Shown piece by piece: positions 1 through 5,920 of a stretch of DNA of 8,789 nucleotides. The notes beneath the pieces were generated by a model. It searched no databases. It saw only the letters and a program-made list of their open reading frames with translations, and had not been told where the DNA came from. The translations under genes and the position numbers were made by a program. Positions within the stretch are counted from its first letter, which is position 1; the number at the start of each line of letters is the position of its first letter. Origin of the DNA: Bacteroidales bacterium (GTDB taxonomy: Bacteria; Bacteroidota; Bacteroidia; Bacteroidales; UBA7960); the NCBI GenBank assembly GCA_007130545.1, contig SLSG01000282.1, forward strand, positions 1 through 8,789, written 5' to 3'.

Positions 1-551
1 GCCAGGTCAAAACTTTTTTGCGTCATGACCTCTTCCTTGGAGGTCAGCACCACGACGGGAGTCCGGAGTTTCACGGCAATTTCAACCGCCTTGGCGGGCA
101 GCTTCCAGCAATCTTCAAAATCGGATGTGGCCAGCACGGGAAGGGGATGTCCGCCCGAAACCATGCCCTTCATCATCAGCAAATCGCCCTGCGCCCCGCA
201 GGTGGCTGTTCCAGTTGCAGGCCCCAGGCGCTGCACCAGAACGATCACCATGGGAAGCTCCATCATATAGGCCATATTCACCGATTCCAGCATCAATGCA
301 AAGCCCGGGAAGGAGGTGGCCGTCACGGGCAGCTTGCCGGTGATGGACAATCCCGACATCCACTGGAGCGTGGTAATCTCATCGGGGGCCGGCAGCATCA
401 GTTCCATACGCTGGCTGCCGTACAGATACAACAGGTTGGCAGGGGTGATGGGGTAGCCGATGAATGCCTGCGCCCCCGCCCTGGCAAGGGACTCGATCAT
501 CAGCCGGGACCCGTCGATCAGGACCCTTTTAGCTTTCGTTTTTTCTTGCAT
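1..551 (-). CDS. 2-oxoacid:ferredoxin oxidoreductase alpha subunit (KorA/VorA-like), 5' part only
   Basis: The first 183 codons of a gene that runs off the left edge. It encodes the thiamine-diphosphate pyrimidine-binding domain of a 2-oxoacid:acceptor oxidoreductase, a cytoplasmic enzyme family that converts a 2-oxoacid plus CoA to acyl-CoA and CO2 with reduction of ferredoxin. Visible signatures are GYPITPAN (residues 32-39), an Asp-Glu pair at 57-58, TATSFPGFALM (77-87), VQRLGPATG (106-114) and AQGDLLM (120-126), in family order. The pyrimidine domain starts within about 10 residues of the N-terminus, so the gamma domain is not fused in front, as it is in some two-subunit enzymes; a separate gamma gene would be needed. 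Substitutions such as ATSFPGF where relatives usually have ATSGPGF suggest a divergent subgroup, so substrate (2-oxoglutarate, branched-chain, aryl or other) is not assignable. The start is well supported by AAAAGGAG six bases upstream. The ATG lies inside the end of the CoA-transferase gene, giving a 23-base overlap and probable translational coupling. The beta subunit is expected next, outside the window. Confidence 0.82.
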   Translation of the reverse strand, partial: MQEKTKAKRVLIDGSRLMIESLARAGAQAFIGYPITPANLLYLYGSQRMELMLPAPDEITTLQWMSGLSITGKLPVTATSFPGFALMLESVNMAYMMELPMVIVLVQRLGPATGTATCGAQGDLLMMKGMVSGGHPLPVLATSDFEDCWKLPAKAVEIAVKLRTPVVVLTSKEEVMTQKSFDL

Positions 552-1779
552 AGACAACTCCTTTTCTGGTTAAGCGTTCTGTGTCTTCATCCGTAAATCC
601 CAGCCATTCCCGCATGACCTCCCGGGTGTGTTCGCCATACCGGGGCGGGGGAGACATGGAAGGGGCCTTAGTGGTTTCCGGGGTGCTGAAGGCAATGGAC
701 CGCACACCCCTGATCTCGCTGCCATCAGCATACTTTCCCATGAGCACCATCTCTTCCGACTCCGGGACTTCAAAAACCTCTTTCATATTGAAAACCCCCC
801 CTGCGGGAATGCGTTTTTGTGCCAGCAGGGCCAGGATGTCTTCCCGGGCATACTGCCCGATCAGGGCCTGGAGGATGCCGTTTATCTCCTCCTTGTTCCT
901 TACCCTGTCATGGTTCTTCGCATACCGTGGGTCCTCCGCCAGCTCCGGCCGGCCCAGGGCACTGACCAGCTCCCGGTATTGCTTGTCGGTCCCCGCGGCC
1001 AGCACGATTTCCTTCCCGTCTGACGTCCCGTATATGGTCCCGTAAGGGACGATGTTGGGATGGTCTGAGCCCAGCCGTTGGGGAATGGCTTTCCCCACCA
1101 GCCAGTTGGTGGCCTGGTTGGCCAGAGACGACAGCCCCGCCTTGAACAGGCTTGCCTCGATGTATTGTCCGCGCCCGCTGCGTTCCCTGGAAAGCAATGC
1201 GAGCAGGATGGCCTCCTTCAGGTGGTGGGCGGCCAGCACATCCATCAGGGCAACCGGCATTTTGGTGGGTGGTCCGTCGGGTTCCCCGTTCATATAGGTA
1301 AACCCGCTCTCTGCCTGTATGATGGCATCGAAACCGGCTCTTGGGTTCTGCAGCCCATACCCGGTGATGTGCGCGTATATCAGCTTCTCATTGTTTTTGC
1401 CCAGTGTCGGATAGTCCACCTTCAGCTTCTCGGCATCCCCCGGCTTGTAGCTTACCAGCACAATGTCGCATTGTTCCGCCAGGCGGTGCACGATCTCCAG
1501 TCCCTCTTCCTCGCACAGGTTTACGGCGAAGGACGACTTGCCCCAGTTGACGCAGGAAAAATAACCGGATATGTCGCTGTCCGCATCCTCTTTGGGCAGC
1601 TTCCACTTTCTGGTCACATCTCCCTGGGTGGTCACATTCTCGATTTTGATGACCCCGGCACCAAGCTCGGCGAAGAACATGCCGACACTGGGACCTGCCA
1701 GTACGCTTGCAAGTTCCAACACTTTAATTCCGTTCAGCGGCCTTTGTTCATGCATGGATTCAGAGGGTTTATTTGCCAT
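529..1779 (-). CDS. CaiB/BaiF (class III) CoA-transferase
   Basis: A 416-residue protein, the normal length for class III CoA-transferases, which move CoA between carboxylic acids through an aspartyl-CoA intermediate in the cytoplasm. The N-terminus PLNGIKVLELASVLAGP (14-30) and the AELGAGVIKIEN element (37-48) are hallmark sequences. The probable catalytic aspartate is D180 in MDVLAAHH, by position equivalent to Asp169 of formyl-CoA transferase (recalled alignment). RSGRGQYIEASL (200-211) and the C-terminal PPRYGEHTREVMREWLGF (378-395) are also typical. Substrate cannot be read from sequence: family members act on oxalate/formate, carnitine, 2-hydroxy acids, phenyllactate or dicarboxylates. 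It follows the symporter after 40 bases and overlaps the oxidoreductase gene by 23, so an operon is likely. ATG 1779 is chosen because it gives the full conserved N-terminus; ATG 1755 (residue 9) is the alternative, and neither has a clear ribosome binding site. Confidence 0.9.
   Translation of the reverse strand: MANKPSESMHEQRPLNGIKVLELASVLAGPSVGMFFAELGAGVIKIENVTTQGDVTRKWKLPKEDADSDISGYFSCVNWGKSSFAVNLCEEEGLEIVHRLAEQCDIVLVSYKPGDAEKLKVDYPTLGKNNEKLIYAHITGYGLQNPRAGFDAIIQAESGFTYMNGEPDGPPTKMPVALMDVLAAHHLKEAILLALLSRERSGRGQYIEASLFKAGLSSLANQATNWLVGKAIPQRLGSDHPNIVPYGTIYGTSDGKEIVLAAGTDKQYRELVSALGRPELAEDPRYAKNHDRVRNKEEINGILQALIGQYAREDILALLAQKRIPAGGVFNMKEVFEVPESEEMVLMGKYADGSEIRGVRSIAFSTPETTKAPSMSPPPRYGEHTREVMREWLGFTDEDTERLTRKGVVYARKNES
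558..565 (-). promoter_or_regulatory. Shine-Dalgarno site of the oxidoreductase alpha gene
   Basis: On the minus strand this reads AAAAGGAG and ends six bases before the ATG at 551. It lies within the coding sequence of the CoA-transferase. It fixes the start of the downstream gene and favours re-initiation or coupled translation. It is stronger than the sequence ahead of other genes here; for example, none is seen before the CoA-transferase start. Confidence 0.7.
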
Positions 1780-1819
1780 TTCAGAAGGGGTATCAGACGT
1801 TATTCTTTGAGGTGCCTCC

Positions 1820-3268
1820 CTATTGCTCCGAAGGCAGTTTTTTCGGCTTGCGCTTCCCGAAAATATTGCCCATCAGGATAAAGAACACAGCTGCCGCAAT
1901 TGCCACATAGGTATTTTCCGGAACGGACACGCCCAGGTTTTTGGCCAGGATGTTCATCACCACGGCGACGGTTCCGCCAATGAAGGCCCATCGGACCCCC
2001 TCGATGGTGATCCAGCCCCTGCTGTAAATCCCCATCACGATGACGATGGCCCCGATGGCACGAATCCCGTACGATATATAGGCGGTATCCAGTACGGCAC
2101 CGGTCCCGTAATAAGCCAGGGGGATGGTCACCAGGTTGACGATGATGACCAGTTTCCTGGCTGTGGAAATCAGTTTTTTGTCCACGGCAGTCTTGTTGAT
2201 CAGGCCGTGATAGATATCCTTGGTGGCGATGGTCACCACGGCAAAGTTCACGGGTCCGACTGTCGAAAGAATTGCCGCCAGGATGCCTGCCAGTGCGACA
2301 CCCCCCAATACCGGATGTATGAATTCAGGGGTGGTCATCAGGGTGGGAAGCACCATTTTCATCATTTGGGGGTCGGCCAGGTATGGGGCGGCGTCAAAAT
2401 ATTTTCCGGTCCTGGCAATGAGTCCTAGCAGGGCCACCATGATCCCGAAGGGGGCGATGATCAGCGAGGAAAGGATCGCGGCTTTTTTTGCAATGGCTGC
2501 CGAGCGGGCGGCAAATATCGGCTGAATGCTGGCCTGCCCGGCCATGCCTCCCAGCACGCCCCCGAGGATCAGACTCCATGCATAACCCAGACCGCCACTA
2601 AACGGATTGTAAAGATTCTCCGGCGCCCCCAATGCGACCAGGCGCTCCTGCAGGGCCCCGAAGCCGCTGATGTCACTCAATCCGATTGCCGCGGCAATCC
2701 CCAAGCCCGCAAACATGACGACCACATGGATGATGCCGGTAATGGCCAGTGCATGCATGCCGCCAATATAGGTATACAGGGTGATGATCAATGAGGACAC
2801 GATGACGGAGTGCAGCCAGGGAAAGTCGAACATGGCCGAGATCACGCTTGCGCAGGTCTGCAACTGAACAAAGGCCAGCGTGATGTATGCGAACAGGAAA
2901 GCGATGGCGGAAATGCTCCGGGCGCGGCGTCCGAAAAGGTTTTCCAGCATCTCACTTACCGTATGCACGTTGTTTTGCCGGTAATGCCGGGCCACGGTAA
3001 ATCCGATGATGATCATGCCGATCGCCGTGGAAATGTTATAAAGTATGGGCTGCATGGTGCCCGTCTGAAAGGCTTTCTCGCTGACCCCGATGGTACTCAT
3101 GCCCCCAAGCCATTCCGAGGCGACCACGACTGCACAGGCGATTACCCCCAGGTTCCTGCCGGCGATCAGGTAATCGGCAGCCGACCGGCTGGCTATTTTC
3201 TTTGTAAACAGGGATATCAGCGTAGTGAACCCAAAATAGGCAACGACAATCAGCAGGTATATATTCAT
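1820..3268 (-). CDS. sodium:solute symporter (SSS family), substrate unknown
   Basis: An inner-membrane secondary transporter of 482 residues, expected to couple solute uptake to the sodium gradient. It shows about a dozen hydrophobic segments from residue 2 to about 468 and ends in a short basic tail (GKRKPKKLPSEQ). SSS signatures are ADYLIAGRNLG (31-41), the SEWLGGMSTIG stretch (51-61), YIGGMHALAITGIIHV (167-182), and AAILSTVGPVNFAVV followed by TKDIY (331-353). S335-T336 in the last stretch fall where PutP-type transporters have their Na2-site Ser-Thr pair (family knowledge). The start is taken at ATG 3268, which puts the first membrane helix at the N-terminus. An in-frame start at 3346 would add 26 non-hydrophobic residues and overlap anmK, so it is disfavoured. 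It lies 43 bases after anmK and 40 before the CoA-transferase. The cargo could be an organic acid handled by the downstream enzymes or a wall sugar handled by AnmK. Confidence 0.88.
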   Translation of the reverse strand: MNIYLLIVVAYFGFTTLISLFTKKIASRSAADYLIAGRNLGVIACAVVVASEWLGGMSTIGVSEKAFQTGTMQPILYNISTAIGMIIIGFTVARHYRQNNVHTVSEMLENLFGRRARSISAIAFLFAYITLAFVQLQTCASVISAMFDFPWLHSVIVSSLIITLYTYIGGMHALAITGIIHVVVMFAGLGIAAAIGLSDISGFGALQERLVALGAPENLYNPFSGGLGYAWSLILGGVLGGMAGQASIQPIFAARSAAIAKKAAILSSLIIAPFGIMVALLGLIARTGKYFDAAPYLADPQMMKMVLPTLMTTPEFIHPVLGGVALAGILAAILSTVGPVNFAVVTIATKDIYHGLINKTAVDKKLISTARKLVIIVNLVTIPLAYYGTGAVLDTAYISYGIRAIGAIVIVMGIYSRGWITIEGVRWAFIGGTVAVVMNILAKNLGVSVPENTYVAIAAAVFFILMGNIFGKRKPKKLPSEQ

Positions 3269-3311
3269 GGCCCGGGGAGTAAGATTGTGCCGCAAAAATA
3301 AGGAATCCCTT

Positions 3312-4508
3312 TTAATAAGCAAAAGTTTCCCCGGGGTGGAAAACACTTCCTCCGCAGTGGTCTTTCAGGCTTCCGGTAACCGTTGCCAAACAGTTGTTGC
3401 GTCCCAGCATACGCAGCACGCCAAGAAATGCAAATACCAGGGCTTCCTTGAAATCGATTGTCAGGGGCTCGGGGATATGCAGGTCTGATCCTTCCGGGAG
3501 GCGGACCCGGATGCGCTGTATCAGGTAAGTGTTGTGCGTCCCGCCTCCGGTAACCAGGATCCGGCCCGTTTCCCCGTCAGGGATGGCGCGTGAGACCATG
3601 ATGGATACGTGTTCCACCCAGGTGTTCAACAGGTCCTGCAGGGAAAGCCTGCTTTGGTTCAGCAGCGGCATGACATGCTCATCCACCCATTCCCCGCCCA
3701 GACTTTTAGGACCGGTCTGGGAATAAAATGCCAGCTGGTTCAGCTTCTCAAGCAGGGGAAGGTCTGTTTTGCCGCTTTCAGCGATGGTCCCGCCGGGATC
3801 ATATCCGGGGGTGACACCGCCAGCACTGCTGCCATCAGTAAGGTTGCCCGCTGTGCCGTGACCGCCAGCACTGCTGCCATCTGCGCGGCTGCCGTCTGCA
3901 CCGCTTGCATTTGCTTCGGGCGCACCGGCACCGGCCACCAGACGGTTCATGACGTAGTTCACCGGACATATATCAAAGGCTTGTCTGTAACCATTGCGGT
4001 CGAACGAAATATTTGCAAAGCCGCCCAGGTTCAGGCAGTAGTGGTAGTCTCCGAACAACAGCTTGTCCCCGACCGGTACCAGGGGTGCGCCCTGTCCGTG
4101 CAGGGCCACATCCATGGAGCGGAAATCGCAGACAACCTTCCGGCCGGTTTCTGCGGCGATGGCTGCCCCGCTGCCGGCCTGCCAGGTGTAACCCAGGTCG
4201 GGCCGGTGGAAGACGGTATGTCCGTGTGAAGCGATGATCCCGCCAGGCCCGATCCGGTGTTTTTCAAAAAAATCCATCAGGGACCTTCCAATGAACCGGC
4301 CATATTCTGCGTGGAGCCTTACCAGCTGTGCTCCGGACAGGGTGGGGGCTTCCTCAAGGCGGGTTTTCCATTCCGCCGGATAAGGGATGGTTTCGGCATG
4401 CAGCATGCGGTAAGCCCACTTTTTATCCCTTTCTTCAAAAACACAATGCGCCAGGTCCAATCCGTCGAGGGAAGTGCCTGACATTACGCCGGTGGCAAAC
4501 TGCTGCAT
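3312..4508 (-). CDS. anmK: anhydro-N-acetylmuramic acid kinase
   Basis: AnmK hydrolyses the anhydro ring and phosphorylates 1,6-anhydro-MurNAc, released by wall turnover, to give MurNAc-6-phosphate in the cytoplasm. Diagnostic motifs are GVMSGTSLDGLD (7-18), ASHGHTVFHRPDLGYTWQAG (93-112), DFRSMDVALHGQGAPLVP (128-145), NLGGFANISFD (160-170), YDPGG (236-240) and VTGGGTHNTYL (319-329). D179 in AFDICPVN sits where the family has its catalytic Asp, but the usual DTGPGN is DICPVN here, a form I associate with Bacteroidota AnmK-like proteins. At 398 residues it is somewhat long because of a Gly/Ala/Ser/Asp-rich insertion at about 196-233, just before YDPGG. ATG 4508 lies 3 bases after the murF stop, so the two are almost certainly cotranscribed. 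The MurNAc-6-P etherase gene murQ, the next recycling step, is not in the window. Confidence 0.92.
   Translation of the reverse strand: MQQFATGVMSGTSLDGLDLAHCVFEERDKKWAYRMLHAETIPYPAEWKTRLEEAPTLSGAQLVRLHAEYGRFIGRSLMDFFEKHRIGPGGIIASHGHTVFHRPDLGYTWQAGSGAAIAAETGRKVVCDFRSMDVALHGQGAPLVPVGDKLLFGDYHYCLNLGGFANISFDRNGYRQAFDICPVNYVMNRLVAGAGAPEANASGADGSRADGSSAGGHGTAGNLTDGSSAGGVTPGYDPGGTIAESGKTDLPLLEKLNQLAFYSQTGPKSLGGEWVDEHVMPLLNQSRLSLQDLLNTWVEHVSIMVSRAIPDGETGRILVTGGGTHNTYLIQRIRVRLPEGSDLHIPEPLTIDFKEALVFAFLGVLRMLGRNNCLATVTGSLKDHCGGSVFHPGETFAY
3810..3923 (-). other. low-complexity insertion in AnmK
   Basis: Codons about 196-233 of anmK encode a segment built almost only of Gly, Ala, Ser, Asp, Asn and Thr, between the VMNRLVAGAG helix end and the conserved YDPGG motif. 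The core Asp-Gly-Ser occurs three times (205-207, 210-212, 225-227). Family members normally have a short loop here, so this reads as an in-frame expansion that lengthens a surface loop without removing any core motif. Confidence 0.7.
3816..3881. repeat. pair of 21-bp direct repeats, 45 bp apart
   Basis: An identical 21-base sequence (beginning accgccagcac, ending ctgccatc on the plus strand) occurs at 3816-3836 and 3861-3881. The 45-base offset is exactly 15 codons, so both copies encode DGSSAGG in anmK (residues 210-216 and 225-231). A diverged third unit lies just beyond, around 3889-3898. This is consistent with slippage or in-frame duplication in the insertion loop. Confidence 0.85.
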
Positions 4509-4511
4509 AGG

Positions 4512-5855
4512 TTAAAGATGTTTTAGAAGCTGTTCCATCCGGATGCCCCTGGACCCCTTGACCAGGACGTTATAGCCGCTGATGGGGCTGGATGCCAGGG
4601 CCTTTGCGGCCTGCTTCGAATCTGCAAACCAGCTGCATGACTGTGGCAGGTCCGGGGTTTCACTTGCGATTCTCGAGAAGGCTTGTCCCACAAGTACAAG
4701 TCTGGTAAATCCTTGCCCGGCAGCCATGCGTAAGATTTTGCGGTGCTCTTCCTCCTCCGTTTCACCCAACTCCAGCATATCCCCTAAAAATACGGCGGTC
4801 CGTTCCTGCCCGAAGTTTGAAAAATTCTCCAGTGCTGCCTCCATGCTGGTGGGATTGGCATTGTAGGCGTCCATGATTACCGTATTGTGTTCCGTTTGGA
4901 TCACCTGGGAACGGTGGTTGCCGGGTTCGTAACTTTCTATGGCCCTGGCCACTGCCCGGGCGGGAACGCCAAAATAGAGTCCCACAGCAACCGCAGCCAT
5001 GATGTTCTCGAAGTTATAGGCTCCGGTCAGATTTGAACGGATATGTCCCTGCATTCCCCCTGCGGCTTTCCCGAAAGCCCTGTTGACCATGAATGAGATT
5101 TCCAGAAAGGGAAATGGCTTTTCGATCTGTCCCTGGCAATGGTTCTCCGCCTGCTTACCGTATTTAATCATGTTGGCTTTCCCTGCCAGCCGGAGCAATA
5201 ATTCATTGTCCCCGTTCACGAAAAGCTGTCCGTTGTGCGCCTCCAAATGCCTGTAAAGTTCTGCCTTGGCCCTGGCAATGTTCTCCAGGCTGCCGAAGCC
5301 TTCCAGGTGGGCCTTCCCTATGTTGGTGATCAGTCCGTGCGTCGGTTCCGCGATCTGGCATAAACTGGCGATCTCACCCAGGTGGTTGGCGCCCATTTCC
5401 ACGATGGCGACTTCTGCCGGATCATTGAGTTCGAGCAGTGTCAGGGGCACCCCAATGTGGTTGTTCAGGTTTCCCCGGGTGGCCACGGCCTGGAAGTGTG
5501 AGGAGAGCACGGCATGTACCAGCTCTTTGGTGGTGGTCTTCCCATTGGTGCCGGTAATACCCAGAACAGGGATGAGGAAGCGTTGCCGGTGGCGGGCGCC
5601 CAACTCCTGAAGGGTTTGAAGCACGGAATCCACCAAGAGGTATCCCGGTCCCTTCTGCTGCTTCGGGTCATCAATTACGGCCAGTCGGCAGCCAGCCTTC
5701 AGGGCAGCCTCAGCAAACCGGTTCCCGTCAAACACTTCTCCCTTCAGGGCGAAAAAAATGCTGCCTTCCCGGGCGTCCCGGCTGTCTGTGCAGACCGGTG
5801 CGCCCTCCTGCAGGAGCTGGTGCAGCAACAATACAGGGGCAGGGGACTTAAGCAT
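4512..5855 (-). CDS. murF: UDP-N-acetylmuramoyl-tripeptide--D-alanyl-D-alanine ligase
   Basis: MurF is the last cytoplasmic Mur ligase: it uses ATP to join D-Ala-D-Ala to the UDP-MurNAc-tripeptide. At 447 residues the length is normal. Domains in order: an N-terminal UDP-binding domain with CTDSR (22-26) and GSIFFALKGEVFDGNRF (31-47); the ATP-binding domain with P-loop GITGTNGKTTTKEL (99-112), TRGNLNNHIGVPLTLL (126-141), VEMGANHLGEIA (152-163) and NIGKAHLEGFGS (178-189); and a C-terminal domain with MDAYNANPTSM (328-338), LGDMLELG (357-364) and KGSRGIRME (433-441). These separate MurF from MurE and MurC. ATG 5855 gives the complete N-terminus and lies only 13 bases past the T-tract of the terminator after gldJ. 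Three bases separate its stop from anmK. I recall gldJ-murF adjacency in other Bacteroidota, so the neighbourhood is probably conserved. Confidence 0.95.
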   Translation of the reverse strand: MLKSPAPVLLLHQLLQEGAPVCTDSRDAREGSIFFALKGEVFDGNRFAEAALKAGCRLAVIDDPKQQKGPGYLLVDSVLQTLQELGARHRQRFLIPVLGITGTNGKTTTKELVHAVLSSHFQAVATRGNLNNHIGVPLTLLELNDPAEVAIVEMGANHLGEIASLCQIAEPTHGLITNIGKAHLEGFGSLENIARAKAELYRHLEAHNGQLFVNGDNELLLRLAGKANMIKYGKQAENHCQGQIEKPFPFLEISFMVNRAFGKAAGGMQGHIRSNLTGAYNFENIMAAVAVGLYFGVPARAVARAIESYEPGNHRSQVIQTEHNTVIMDAYNANPTSMEAALENFSNFGQERTAVFLGDMLELGETEEEEHRKILRMAAGQGFTRLVLVGQAFSRIASETPDLPQSCSWFADSKQAAKALASSPISGYNVLVKGSRGIRMEQLLKHL

Positions 5856-5868
5856 GGGCTAAAATAAG

Positions 5869-5900
5869 AAAAAACCCGCTTGCATGGCAAACGGGCTTTT
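5869..5900 (-). terminator. Rho-independent terminator after gldJ
   Basis: On the minus strand the hairpin pairs 5900-5887 with 5883-5870, with a CAU loop (5886-5884). It has 14 base pairs, including CCCG/CGGG and UUGC/GCAA blocks, and two G-U pairs (U5891 with G5879, G5896 with U5874). Six U residues (5874-5869) lie at its 3' end, partly within the stem base, and are followed by CUUAUUUU. Read on the plus strand, the two G-U pairs become C-A mismatches, so the structure is best formed in minus-strand RNA. It begins 20 bases after the gldJ stop. Confidence 0.85.
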
Positions 5901-5920
5901 AAAAAAAGGTTTTGTCTGAC

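Noticed and set aside
18..596. A 192-codon plus-strand frame over the oxidoreductase gene, rich in His and Gln
   Set aside because: The composition is typical of the reverse complement of a GC-rich gene, and the minus strand encodes a clear enzyme domain.
1078..1881. A 267-codon plus-strand open frame opposite the CoA-transferase
   Set aside because: It is antisense to a well-supported gene, crosses its start into the next gene, and shows no family signature.
3269..3346. A 26-residue N-terminal extension of the symporter starting at 3346
   Set aside because: It would overlap anmK by 35 bases and put a polar stretch before the first membrane helix; ATG 3268 matches the family N-terminus.
3609..4229. 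A 206-codon plus-strand open frame opposite anmK, with Thr/Ala/Cys-rich repeats
   Set aside because: The repetitive composition is the reverse reading of the AnmK insertion repeats; no independent coding evidence.
5856..5894. A murF promoter made of TTTG (5893-5890) and TATTTTAG (5868-5861) on the minus strand
   Set aside because: The first element lies inside the terminator stem, and the implied transcription start would fall at the start codon; treated as coincidence.
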